Assembly (NCBI GenBank): GCA_003454335.1 | Contig: DMKK01000258.1 | Coordinates: forward strand, 6,640-13,049 | DNA: 6,410 nt | Source: Gammaproteobacteria bacterium | GTDB taxonomy: Bacteria > Pseudomonadota > Gammaproteobacteria > UBA9214 | Direction: 5' to 3' | In this document: positions 1 to 5,624 of the stretch, piece by piece | Layout: each line of letters begins with the position of its first letter | Position numbering within the stretch: position 1 is the stretch's first letter | Made by a program: the position numbers and the translations under genes | The notes under the pieces: model-generated | What the model was told of the DNA's origin: nothing | Database searches by the model: none | The model's input: the letters and a program-made list of their open reading frames with translations, nothing else

Positions 1-1239
1 TACCTGGAGGCACTGGGGCATAAACTGGCCATTCACAGCGAAAATCCGGGCTATGGCTTCACCTTTTTTCTGGTGGATGACGCCAGCATCAACGCCTTTG
101 CAGGTCCGGGAGGATATATCGGTGCCAACGTCGGACTCATCCTTGCAGCCGAGACAGAAAGCGAACTGGCCGGCGTTATGGCACACGAAATCGCACACGT
201 CACCCAACGTCATCTGGCACGCGCCTTTGAGGCCCAGGACAGGATGAGCCTGCCCACGACCGCCGCCATCCTGGCTGCAATTCTGATCGGGGCAACCACC
301 GATCCTTCAGCAGGCGCCGCCGCATTGACGGCCGCATCAGCCGCCGGCATGCAGAGCCAGATCAATTTCACCCGCGCCAATGAAAAAGAAGCCGACCGTG
401 TTGGCATTCAGACACTGGCCGATGCGGGCTTTGACCCCTACGGCATGCCGGGGTTCTTTGAGCGCTTACAAAAAAATTCAAAGCTGTACGGTACCCGTCC
501 GCCCGAATTCCTCAGCACTCACCCGGTGACGACCAACCGTATTTCCGAAGCGACCTCACGGGCCGATACCTACCCGAAGGTAAAGGAATACACCAACCTG
601 GATTTTCTGCTGCTACAGGCAAAGCTGCGAGTTAGTAACTTTGACAACCCCAAGCAGGTGCTGGCTGATGTCCGGCGTTACGAGGGGGACTCTGGCGGGA
701 AATCACCGGTAGAGCAATATGAATTTGCCCTGCTGCTGTCAAGAAATGAAAAACACGACGAAGCCCTGCCGATCATGCAGAAGCTCCAGAAAAATGACCC
801 GGACCGGATCACCTACCGTCTGGCACTCGCAAGAATTCTGCAGGCGACAAAACAGGAACTCGAAGCACTGGACGTTTACCAGGACACGCTGGAATTATAT
901 CCTGGCGAATTAACGGTTACCCTGCCCTACGCAACTACCCTGCTAACTGCCGGCCAATCAGACAAGGCATACAGCCTGCTGTCCGAGCTTACCAGCGACA
1001 ACCAGGCCGATCCCAAGATATACAAACTATTGGCCCAGGCGGCCGGGGCCACCAACCATCCGATACAGACACATACGGCCATGTCCCGGTACTACTTTCT
1101 TAATGGCTATACGAATCAGGCAATTGAACAATTAAAGCTGGCTGAAAAGTCCCCCGGACTCAGCACTTATCAGACAGCACGCATCCAGGCCGGTATCGCC
1201 AATCTGGAGGCAATGCTGGACGCAGAACGACAGCAGTAA
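1..1239 (+). CDS. bepA: BepA-like periplasmic M48 metalloprotease with TPR domain (5' end missing)
   Basis: The reading frame is open from the first base of the window to TAA at 1237-1239, giving 412 visible residues without a start. Visible residues 62-66 are HEIAH, the zinc-binding HExxH motif (184-198), and E130 in the NEKEADRVG stretch is the expected third zinc ligand. The STHPVTTNR segment has H174, at the place of the conserved His that plugs the active site in E. coli BepA. Residues from about 190 to the end are helical and Ala/Leu-rich with TPR-like pairs, as in the BepA C-terminal domain. Compared with E. coli BepA (487 aa, HExxH at 136), about 75 N-terminal residues including the signal peptide are missing. 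The family acts in the periplasm, assisting LptD and outer-membrane protein assembly and degrading stalled substrates. No clear terminator follows, so read-through into the sox operon is possible. A generic M48 TPR protease is the only serious alternative. Confidence 0.9.
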   Translation, partial: YLEALGHKLAIHSENPGYGFTFFLVDDASINAFAGPGGYIGANVGLILAAETESELAGVMAHEIAHVTQRHLARAFEAQDRMSLPTTAAILAAILIGATTDPSAGAAALTAASAAGMQSQINFTRANEKEADRVGIQTLADAGFDPYGMPGFFERLQKNSKLYGTRPPEFLSTHPVTTNRISEATSRADTYPKVKEYTNLDFLLLQAKLRVSNFDNPKQVLADVRRYEGDSGGKSPVEQYEFALLLSRNEKHDEALPIMQKLQKNDPDRITYRLALARILQATKQELEALDVYQDTLELYPGELTVTLPYATTLLTAGQSDKAYSLLSELTSDNQADPKIYKLLAQAAGATNHPIQTHTAMSRYYFLNGYTNQAIEQLKLAEKSPGLSTYQTARIQAGIANLEAMLDAERQQ

Positions 1240-1281
1240 AAATAAGAATAACTACAGATACTTATTGAGGAAACTCCCGGC

Positions 1282-1311
1282 TTGACACAATACAATTACG
1301 AGTGCTAGTTT
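1282..1311 (+). promoter_or_regulatory. Predicted sigma70-type promoter of the sox operon
   Basis: A perfect -35 hexamer TTGACA lies at 1282-1287. A -10 element TAGTTT lies at 1306-1311, preceded by TG at 1303-1304, so it is an extended -10, with an 18-bp spacer. Transcription would start near 1318 and leave a leader of about 66 nt before soxK. This is the only convincing promoter in the 144-nt gap after bepA. It is a sequence match only. Confidence 0.55.
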
Positions 1312-1317
1312 CAGCAC
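1302..1317. promoter_or_regulatory. Dyad over the -10 of the sox promoter (possible operator)
   Basis: GTGCT (1302-1306) and AGCAC (1313-1317) form a perfect 5-bp inverted repeat with a 6-nt centre, lying on the predicted -10 element. The position fits a repressor site. A 5-bp dyad can arise by chance, and no regulator gene of the SoxR type is present in the window, so this is a candidate only. Confidence 0.25.
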
Positions 1318-1383
1318 CAGCAAAGAATAAAGACAAAAATATCAGTTTTTTACTGCACTTCTAACCAAATCTGGAGTTAATCA

Positions 1384-1716
1384 ATGAAAACAAGTTTTCA
1401 TGTCAAACTGCTGGCAACCGCACTGCTTTCGCTGTGGCTGGTAAACGGATGCGCAAGTAATTCCTCCAACGGTGGCTCCAAGGCAAGTTCTGATGCCACC
1501 ACTGCCATCGCGAACGCCAACGACGCCATCAAGGCTGCAAAGAGCAACGACTGGATCTGGAGAGACACAGAGAAATTTGCCGCGCAGGCCGGTGAAGCCG
1601 CTGCTGCAGGTGACGATGCCAAGGCCATCAAACTCGCTAACAAGGCCCAGTTCGAGGCTGAAGCCGCTGTCGAGCAATACAACTTCGAAAAAACCCACCC
1701 GCGCAGCCTGCAGTAG
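1384..1716 (+). CDS. soxK: SoxXA-binding protein SoxK (SAXB), predicted lipoprotein
   Basis: This 110-residue protein begins with a positively charged, hydrophobic signal sequence ending in VNGC, a lipobox-like motif with C23 as the lipidation site. Residue +2 is Ala, so outer-membrane sorting is expected. A Ser/Gly-rich linker (24-37) is followed by an Ala-rich, charged helical region (38-100) containing WRDTEKF (59-65) and AIKLANKAQFEAE (81-93). This W-RDT plus AIKLANKA pattern is what I recall for SAXB/SoxK proteins, which bind SoxXA and raise its activity. The assignment rests on that resemblance, size and position. It starts the operon, with GGAG at 1373-1376, 7 nt before the ATG. soxX follows after 62 nt. 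The lipid anchor would tether SoxXA to a membrane. If this is not SoxK it is an uncharacterised small helical lipoprotein of the sox cluster. Confidence 0.75.
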   Translation: MKTSFHVKLLATALLSLWLVNGCASNSSNGGSKASSDATTAIANANDAIKAAKSNDWIWRDTEKFAAQAGEAAAAGDDAKAIKLANKAQFEAEAAVEQYNFEKTHPRSLQ

Positions 1717-1738
1717 GCTGACATAACAAGTACAGCCT
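1704..1738 (+). other. Two mutually exclusive hairpins at the soxK-soxX junction
   Basis: CAGCCT (1704-1709) pairs with AGGCTG (1715-1720) over a 5-nt loop. The same AGGCTG pairs equally well with a second CAGCCT (1733-1738) over a 12-nt loop. The middle segment overlaps the last two bases of the soxK stop codon. No U-run follows, so it is not a rho-independent terminator. It could affect mRNA stability or processing between soxK and soxX, but that is inference. Confidence 0.3.
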
Positions 1739-1778
1739 GAAACACTGACACACAACACAAACATTAGGAGAAGACACG

Positions 1779-2159
1779 ATGCGGCACACCGCGAAGAAAC
1801 TTTTCAAATCAGCGTTTTCAACTGCAGTCGTGGCAGGAGCACTGTTACTGACATCATTCCCTGCATCTGCCGCAGACGGAGCAAGCTCCGTTGTGGAGAA
1901 AGGCAAAGCAGCCGCCTTTGACCGCAAAAAAGGTAACTGCCTGGCCTGTCACTCTGTGGATGATGGCACTTTACCGGGCAATATCGCACCACCACTGATT
2001 GCCATGAAGGCACGCTTTCCTGACAAGGACAAACTGCGTGCACAGATCTGGGATGCTACCGTTGTCAATCCGAACACTATTATGATTCCGTTTGGTCGTA
2101 ACAAGGTACTCAGCGAAGAAGAAATTGACCAGGTCGTTGAATACATTTACACACTCTGA
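1779..2159 (+). CDS. soxX: SoxX, c-type cytochrome subunit of SoxXA
   Basis: The 126-residue product has a Sec signal peptide (KK at 6-7, a hydrophobic stretch at about 12-26, cleavage likely in the SFPASAAD region near 30-32). Residues 54-58 are CLACH, a single CxxCH haem c site. M102 in NTIMIPFGR is the likely distal axial ligand, a segment typical of SoxX. The C-terminal LSEEEIDQVVEYIYTL helix (111-126) is the usual end of a class I cytochrome c fold. SoxX is the small electron-transfer subunit of periplasmic SoxXA, accepting electrons from the oxidative coupling of thiosulfate to SoxY. AGGAG (1766-1770) sits 8 nt before the ATG. The context, with soxY, soxZ and soxA downstream, makes other small cytochromes unlikely. 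Confidence 0.95.
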   Translation: MRHTAKKLFKSAFSTAVVAGALLLTSFPASAADGASSVVEKGKAAAFDRKKGNCLACHSVDDGTLPGNIAPPLIAMKARFPDKDKLRAQIWDATVVNPNTIMIPFGRNKVLSEEEIDQVVEYIYTL

Positions 2160-2187
2160 AACAAGAAATATCCATTCCAAAATTCTC

Positions 2188-2192
2188 AGGAG
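2188..2192 (+). promoter_or_regulatory. Shine-Dalgarno that decides the GTG start of soxY
   Basis: AGGAG ends 8 nt before GTG at 2201 but 17 nt before the in-frame ATG at 2210. The spacing favours GTG as the initiator. Either start leaves the twin-arginine motif intact. Confidence 0.65.
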
Positions 2193-2200
2193 AATCACAC

Positions 2201-2674
2201 GTGACAAGCATGAAACGCAGAATATTTCTTAAAGGCTCACTGGCCACAGGCGCGGTGGGAATGGCTGTCAGTACCGGCCTCCTAACACCACGGGACTCAC
2301 TGGCCGCATGGTCAAAGACTGCCTTTGAAGCAACCGACGTAAACGGGAGCGTAGCTGCATTGTTCGGCTCCTCAAACATGGACCAGAGCGACAAAATCAA
2401 GATTAAGGCACCTGATATTGCGGAAAACGGCGCCGTTGTCCCGGTTTCGGTTACCACGAGTATTGATGGCGTCTCTTCAATCAGCATCTTTGCTGACAAG
2501 AATGCCACTCCACTGACAGCTGATTTCCAACTGGGTCCGGGTACGGAGGGTTACGTTTCAACCCGAATAAAGATGGGTAAAACTGCAAACGTTGTTGCGG
2601 TTGTCAAGGCTGGTGACAAACTCTATAGCAGCAGCAAGGAAGTCAAGGTAACCATCGGCGGCTGTGGCGGTTAA
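2201..2674 (+). CDS. soxY: SoxY, thiosulfate-oxidation sulfur carrier subunit (Tat-exported)
   Basis: This 157-residue protein has a twin-arginine signal, KRRIFLKG at 5-12, followed by an Ala/Gly-rich hydrophobic stretch and a probable cleavage near SLAAW (33-37). The C-terminus ends in GGCGG with C155, the flexible arm whose cysteine carries the sulfur intermediates during thiosulfate oxidation. The body (about 45-150) has the beta-rich, immunoglobulin-like composition of the SoxY domain. SoxY works in the periplasm as a heterodimer with SoxZ and presents its cysteine to SoxXA, SoxB and, where present, SoxCD. The GTG start is chosen by Shine-Dalgarno spacing, with ATG at 2210 as alternative. 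It lies 41 nt after soxX and 58 nt before soxZ. Confidence 0.97.
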   Translation: MTSMKRRIFLKGSLATGAVGMAVSTGLLTPRDSLAAWSKTAFEATDVNGSVAALFGSSNMDQSDKIKIKAPDIAENGAVVPVSVTTSIDGVSSISIFADKNATPLTADFQLGPGTEGYVSTRIKMGKTANVVAVVKAGDKLYSSSKEVKVTIGGCGG

Positions 2675-2732
2675 CCCACTTGCCCCGCTACGACACATTT
2701 TAAAATCAAAGAACATTTAAAGAGGACTAATC

Positions 2733-3044
2733 ATGGCAAGCATTAAAATGCGCGCAAAAATCACAGACGGTGTCACCACGGTCAAGGTGCTGATCAGCCA
2801 CCCGATGGATACCGGTCTGCAGAAAGACAAGAAAACCGGCAAGAAGATTCCTGCCCACTTCATTCAGGAAGTTGTCTGCAAGCACAAGGATACAACGGTA
2901 ATAACAGCCAACTGGGGTGGAGCAATCTCCAAGAACCCTTACCTGTCATTCAAGTTTAGCGGTGCGGCAGCTGGCGACATGCTCAACATTAGCTGGGTCG
3001 ACAACCAGGGTGAAAAAGACTCGACCGAAGCGGCCATCAAATAA
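2733..3044 (+). CDS. soxZ: SoxZ, partner subunit of the SoxYZ sulfur carrier
   Basis: The 103-residue protein has the normal SoxZ size. It contains the HPMDTG segment (23-28), KKIPAHFIQEV (37-47), NPYLSFKF (68-75) and SWVDNQGE (87-94), which I recognise as SoxZ features. It has no signal peptide, as expected, because SoxZ is believed to be exported with SoxY through the Tat system as a preformed complex. SoxZ provides the scaffold for the SoxY arm and has no catalytic residues of its own. The single Cys (C49) is internal. AGAGGA at 2721-2726 lies 6 nt before the ATG. The gene sits between soxY and soxA, and translation of soxY and soxZ from one mRNA would supply the subunits together. Confidence 0.96.
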   Translation: MASIKMRAKITDGVTTVKVLISHPMDTGLQKDKKTGKKIPAHFIQEVVCKHKDTTVITANWGGAISKNPYLSFKFSGAAAGDMLNISWVDNQGEKDSTEAAIK

Positions 3045-3095
3045 TCACCTGTCGAGTGAATGACATAACCAAATGATCTGTAGGGGAAACACTCA

Positions 3096-3932
3096 ATGAA
3101 AAAACTCCTGACTGCTACGCTAGTACTGGGCCTGCTTGGCGGCGTTACACTGCCGGTACAGGCATCACCGGAGCAGGACCTGAAGGAATTCAGGGACTAC
3201 TTCAAAAAACGCTTTCCAAATACACCCTTCGATGACCTCGTCAATGGCGTCTATTCAATTGATGCAGCCTCCAGGGAACAGTGGGAAGAAATCGAGGAAT
3301 TCCCTCCCTATGAGCTGAACATCGAAAAGGGCGAGACACTGTTCAATACACCCTTCGCGAACGGAAAAGGATATGCTGACTGTTTTGATAAAGGCGGCAT
3401 TGGTATTGCTCACAGGTACCCTTTCTTCGACCAGGAATCCGGCAAGATCGTCACGCTGGAAGGCTCCATCAACACCTGCCGTGAAGCGAACGGTGAACAG
3501 CCATTGGGATGGTCAAAAGGCGCCATTGCCGATATTTCGGCTTACATGCACTACACCTCACGTGGACAGGTCATCAACGTTATCGTTCCCGACAATCCTG
3601 CAGCAATGGCCGCCTATGAACGTGGCAAGAATCACTTCTATGCCAAGCGTGGACAGCTGAACATGGCCTGTGCAGATTGCCATGTTTACTACTCGGGCAA
3701 CAAGATTCGTGCTGACTTGCTGAGTCCGGCACTGGGTCAACCGAGTGGTTTCCCGGTATATCGCTCAAAGTGGGGCGGGCTGGGTACACTGCATCGCCGT
3801 TATGGCGGCTGTAACAAGCAGGTTCGCGCCAAAACCTACAAGTCCCAGAGTGACGAGTACAAGGCACTGCAGTATTTCCACACCTACATGAGCAACGGCC
3901 TGGAAATCAACGGCCCCAGCGCTCGCAAGTAA
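3096..3932 (+). CDS. soxA: SoxA, cytochrome c subunit of SoxXA (single-haem type)
   Basis: The 278-residue protein carries a Sec signal peptide (residues 1-23, ending VQA). C192-A-D-C195-H196 is the only CxxCH haem site. C239 in RRYGGC (234-239) matches the catalytic cysteine, which in characterised SoxA proteins ligates the active-site haem and is found as a persulfide. Di-haem SoxA proteins have a second CxxCH in the N-terminal half. Here that region has C96 followed by FDKGG, so the haem site is absent, and C96 and C128 are candidates for the disulfide seen in single-haem SoxA. With SoxX it forms the periplasmic enzyme that joins thiosulfate to SoxY. AGGGGA (3082-3087) lies 8 nt before the ATG. 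It is the last gene of the operon, with a terminator 21 nt after its stop. No soxB follows. Confidence 0.96.
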   Translation: MKKLLTATLVLGLLGGVTLPVQASPEQDLKEFRDYFKKRFPNTPFDDLVNGVYSIDAASREQWEEIEEFPPYELNIEKGETLFNTPFANGKGYADCFDKGGIGIAHRYPFFDQESGKIVTLEGSINTCREANGEQPLGWSKGAIADISAYMHYTSRGQVINVIVPDNPAAMAAYERGKNHFYAKRGQLNMACADCHVYYSGNKIRADLLSPALGQPSGFPVYRSKWGGLGTLHRRYGGCNKQVRAKTYKSQSDEYKALQYFHTYMSNGLEINGPSARK

Positions 3933-3953
3933 CAGTACTCTGGCAAGCAATAG

Positions 3954-3983
3954 AAAAGCCCGGTTTTAACCGGGCTTTTTTTT
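3954..3983 (+). terminator. Strong rho-independent terminator after soxA
   Basis: GCCCGGT (3958-3964) pairs perfectly with ACCGGGC (3969-3975) around a TTTA loop. The stem is extended by AAAA (3954-3957) with TTTT, and a run of eight T follows at 3976-3983. On the opposite strand the same stem is followed by four T, so it may also weakly stop transcription coming from apaH. Confidence 0.93.
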
Positions 3984-3984
3984 G

Positions 3985-4023
3985 CCTGCGAGGCAGGGAG
4001 AAGGTGCGACCGGGAACCGGTCG
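3985..4023. other. Two perfect hairpins in the convergent soxA/apaH gap
   Basis: CCTGC (3985-3989) pairs with GCAGG (3993-3997) over GAG. CGACCGG (4007-4013) pairs with CCGGTCG (4017-4023) over GAA. Neither is followed by a T-run on either strand, so they are not intrinsic terminators. They could protect the 3' end of the apaH mRNA, or be chance structure in GC-rich DNA. Confidence 0.3.
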
Positions 4024-4070
4024 AGAGGCTGGCCTGGGCCATGCCATGAGCGGTGCGTAAATAAAGTGCC

Positions 4071-5015
4071 TCACTGGTCTTCGTGGCCGGACGTTGCAAG
4101 ACTCCTCCAGGGCACCGCCTTGTTCTTGCACCTTAGCCTGCAGTAGCGCGAGTCTTCGAGTCGAAATGCGGTAAACCGGCCGCCGTTGACACAACCGGTA
4201 TCCAGGGGGATCACTCCCCTGCTCCCTTTGGCCGACGCAACGATTACAAGCTTCGCCCAGTGCCCAAAGAGTATCCGCAGCGGCTTGCTGGCACGGTGAG
4301 GAATCTCGAACCAGGGCCGCGAACACTTTTTCTTCGCCGCAGCCCCGCGTCTTCCCCCCGGCAGATCGATACGGCCATTGAGATCACACCAGCGTAGCTG
4401 GGTAAAGCAGTTGGTGATGAACCGCAGGCGGCCCCAGCCTTCCAGGTCTTCCCGCCAGCGCAGCGGTCCGTCTCCCGGAAGGTTCCTGAACAAATCCTCA
4501 TAATCGAAGTTCTGCAGCACGGTCTCCAGTTCACGCGCACATTGCTGCGCTTTTTCCAGATCCCACTGGGGAGGCAGGCCGGCATGGATCATGGTGAAAC
4601 CGAGGGCCTCGCTGTGGTGCAGGATCGGCTGATGCCGCAACCAGAACAGCAGTTCCTCGCAGTCGGGGGCATCGAGGATCTCGGCAATAGTGTCCTTCTT
4701 GCGGATCCTGACCGCCCCGGCAGCCACGGCCAGGAGGTGCAGGTCATGGTTGCCAAGTACGCTGATAGCAGCATCGCCGAGACCGTGCACGAAGCGCAGC
4801 AACTCAAGCGAGTTGGGGCCCTTGTTGACGAGATCCCCGGTAAACCAGAGACGGTCAACGTCCGGATCGAAGTCCAGCTTATCCAGGAGCCTTAGCAGGT
4901 CATCGAAGCAGCCCTGAACATCGCCAATGGCATAGGTGGACGACGCGCCCTGGCCTGTCCCGCCCCTGTTCGGCAGATCAAGGTCCGCTTCCGAGCGATC
5001 GGTTTTGTCCTGCAC
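4071..5015 (-). CDS. apaH: ApaH, symmetrical bis(5'-nucleosyl)-tetraphosphatase
   Basis: ApaH hydrolyses Ap4A to two ADP in the cytoplasm, and family members also decap Np4-capped RNA. Counted from the GTG start (314 aa), the metallophosphatase motifs are in order: GDVQG 31-35, GDLVNKGP 60-67, GNHDLHLLAV 88-97, MIHAG 142-146 and FGHW 250-253, then DTGC 272-275. The segments PQWDLEKA and GRLRFITN are specific to ApaH. GDxQG instead of GDxHG occurs in many ApaH proteins. The frame extends to TTG at 5045, but GTG at 5015 has AGGGGG 9 nt upstream, and a TATAGT -10-like box (5045-5050, minus strand) overlaps the TTG, so I chose GTG. About 26 residues still precede the domain, and the C-terminus is also longer than in E. 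coli (280 aa). It lies downstream of hxlR on the same strand and convergent with soxA. Confidence 0.93.
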   Translation of the reverse strand: MQDKTDRSEADLDLPNRGGTGQGASSTYAIGDVQGCFDDLLRLLDKLDFDPDVDRLWFTGDLVNKGPNSLELLRFVHGLGDAAISVLGNHDLHLLAVAAGAVRIRKKDTIAEILDAPDCEELLFWLRHQPILHHSEALGFTMIHAGLPPQWDLEKAQQCARELETVLQNFDYEDLFRNLPGDGPLRWREDLEGWGRLRFITNCFTQLRWCDLNGRIDLPGGRRGAAAKKKCSRPWFEIPHRASKPLRILFGHWAKLVIVASAKGSRGVIPLDTGCVNGGRFTAFRLEDSRYCRLRCKNKAVPWRSLATSGHEDQ

Positions 5016-5024
5016 CCCGGTGTT

Positions 5025-5030
5025 CCCCCT
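5025..5030 (-). promoter_or_regulatory. Shine-Dalgarno supporting the GTG start of apaH
   Basis: Read on the minus strand this is AGGGGG, ending 9 nt before GTG at 5015-5013. No comparable site precedes the longer TTG start at 5045. Confidence 0.5.
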
Positions 5031-5109
5031 GCCTGATATGGACAACTATAACCCGCATTTCTCATCGCATGGCGACCGGTCTTGCCAAACAGGCAAACGG
5101 AAGATACCG

Positions 5110-5511
5110 CTACGAATTTTCCGGCAACTGCGGCACCATGGCCTCGATCTGCTCACGCGGTATGGTACCGGGAATGTACTTGTTACCCCAGTCGATCATC
5201 GCCGACAACACCGATCGCAGGTCGCGGCCCTTCGCCGTCAAACGATATGCATAACGCACCGGGCGTTCCTGGTAACGTGATTTTTCGAGTATCCCCGCCG
5301 CCTGCAGACGCTTCAGACGTTCGGCAAGAATATTGGTTGGGATGCCCTCGGGGGATTTCTGGAATTCGCTATAAGTCGTCTTTCCCAGCAACAGGTCACG
5401 CACGACCAGCAAGGTCCATTTGTCACCCAACAGGTCGAGACTGCAGGCCACCGGACATGCTGAACGCCCGTCCACACACGCTAATTTTACGGAATTCTTT
5501 CTGTCAATCAC
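5110..5511 (-). CDS. HxlR-family winged-helix transcriptional regulator
   Basis: This 133-residue protein matches the HxlR/MarR-like family over its full length. It has C19-PVAC-SLDLLGDKWTLLVVRDLL (19-41), the family's N-terminal helix with the conserved Cys followed by GDKW. The helix-turn-helix lies at about 44-75 (YSEFQKSPEGIPTNILAERL then KRLQAAGIL), and the wing is RPVRYAYRLTAKGRDL (83-98). HxlR proteins bind palindromic operators as dimers, and several (for example YodB and HypR) sense electrophiles or oxidants through an N-terminal Cys. This one has three early cysteines: C12, C19 and C23. GTG at 5511 is the most upstream start in frame and lacks a clear Shine-Dalgarno. It is divergent from the glutathione S-transferase gene, with two matching palindromes between them, so it probably controls that gene and itself. 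Confidence 0.92.
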   Translation of the reverse strand: MIDRKNSVKLACVDGRSACPVACSLDLLGDKWTLLVVRDLLLGKTTYSEFQKSPEGIPTNILAERLKRLQAAGILEKSRYQERPVRYAYRLTAKGRDLRSVLSAMIDWGNKYIPGTIPREQIEAMVPQLPENS

Positions 5512-5537
5512 ACGCTTAGCATAGCACCGCCCTAGTG

Positions 5538-5554
5538 ACTTGTAAAATGCAAGT
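5538..5554. promoter_or_regulatory. Candidate HxlR operator 1
   Basis: ACTTG (5538-5542), 7 nt, CAAGT (5550-5554) form a perfect 5-bp dyad in the divergent hxlR/GST gap, on the hxlR-proximal side. It overlaps a possible -35 (TTGTAA, 5540-5545) whose -10 would be TAGGCT (5563-5568) for the GST gene. The same half-sites with the same spacing recur in operator 2. Confidence 0.6.
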
Positions 5555-5574
5555 AACTAGGCTAGGCTTTAGTT

Positions 5575-5591
5575 GCTTGCATATTGCAAGT
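5575..5591. promoter_or_regulatory. Candidate HxlR operator 2
   Basis: GCTTG (5575-5579), 7 nt, CAAGT (5587-5591), with an inner CTTGC/GCAAG dyad. Its centre is 37 bp from that of operator 1, and the two sites form an inverted pair. It would cover the transcription start and early leader of the GST gene, a position suited to repression. Confidence 0.6.
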
Positions 5592-5611
5592 CACTTGAAA
5601 ACCAACATACC

Positions 5612-5617
5612 AAGGAG
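5612..5617 (+). promoter_or_regulatory. Shine-Dalgarno that decides the GST start
   Basis: AAGGAG lies 7 nt before ATG at 5625. It selects this start over an upstream in-frame start at 5535, which would place coding sequence across both palindromes. Confidence 0.8.
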
Positions 5618-5624
5618 TTTGCAC

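Noticed and set aside
1241..1266. AATAAG...CTTATT inverted repeat just after bepA
   Set aside because: Only six AT-rich pairs over a 14-nt loop with no T-run. Too weak to call a terminator.
1381..1764. 127- and 120-codon minus-strand frames over soxK
   Set aside because: They are antisense to a gene with a good Shine-Dalgarno, lipobox and sox context, and their translations are low-complexity shadows of the Ala-rich soxK.
2110..2508. 132-codon minus-strand frame across the soxX end and soxY
   Set aside because: It is antisense to two confidently identified genes and shows no motif of its own.
4542..4895. 117-codon open frame on the plus strand inside apaH
   Set aside because: It lies wholly antisense to a gene with all ApaH motifs. 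Its translation shows no recognisable domain, and the openness follows from the GC-rich codon use of apaH.
5082..5096. TTGCC-N5-GGCAA dyad between hxlR and apaH
   Set aside because: A 5-bp stem without a T-run on either strand. It does not support a terminator and has no second copy in the window.
5535..5624. In-frame extension of the GST gene to an upstream start at 5535
   Set aside because: It has no Shine-Dalgarno, adds residues unrelated to GSTs, and would run across both palindromic operators. ATG at 5625 has AAGGAG at the right spacing and begins exactly at the normal GST N-terminus.
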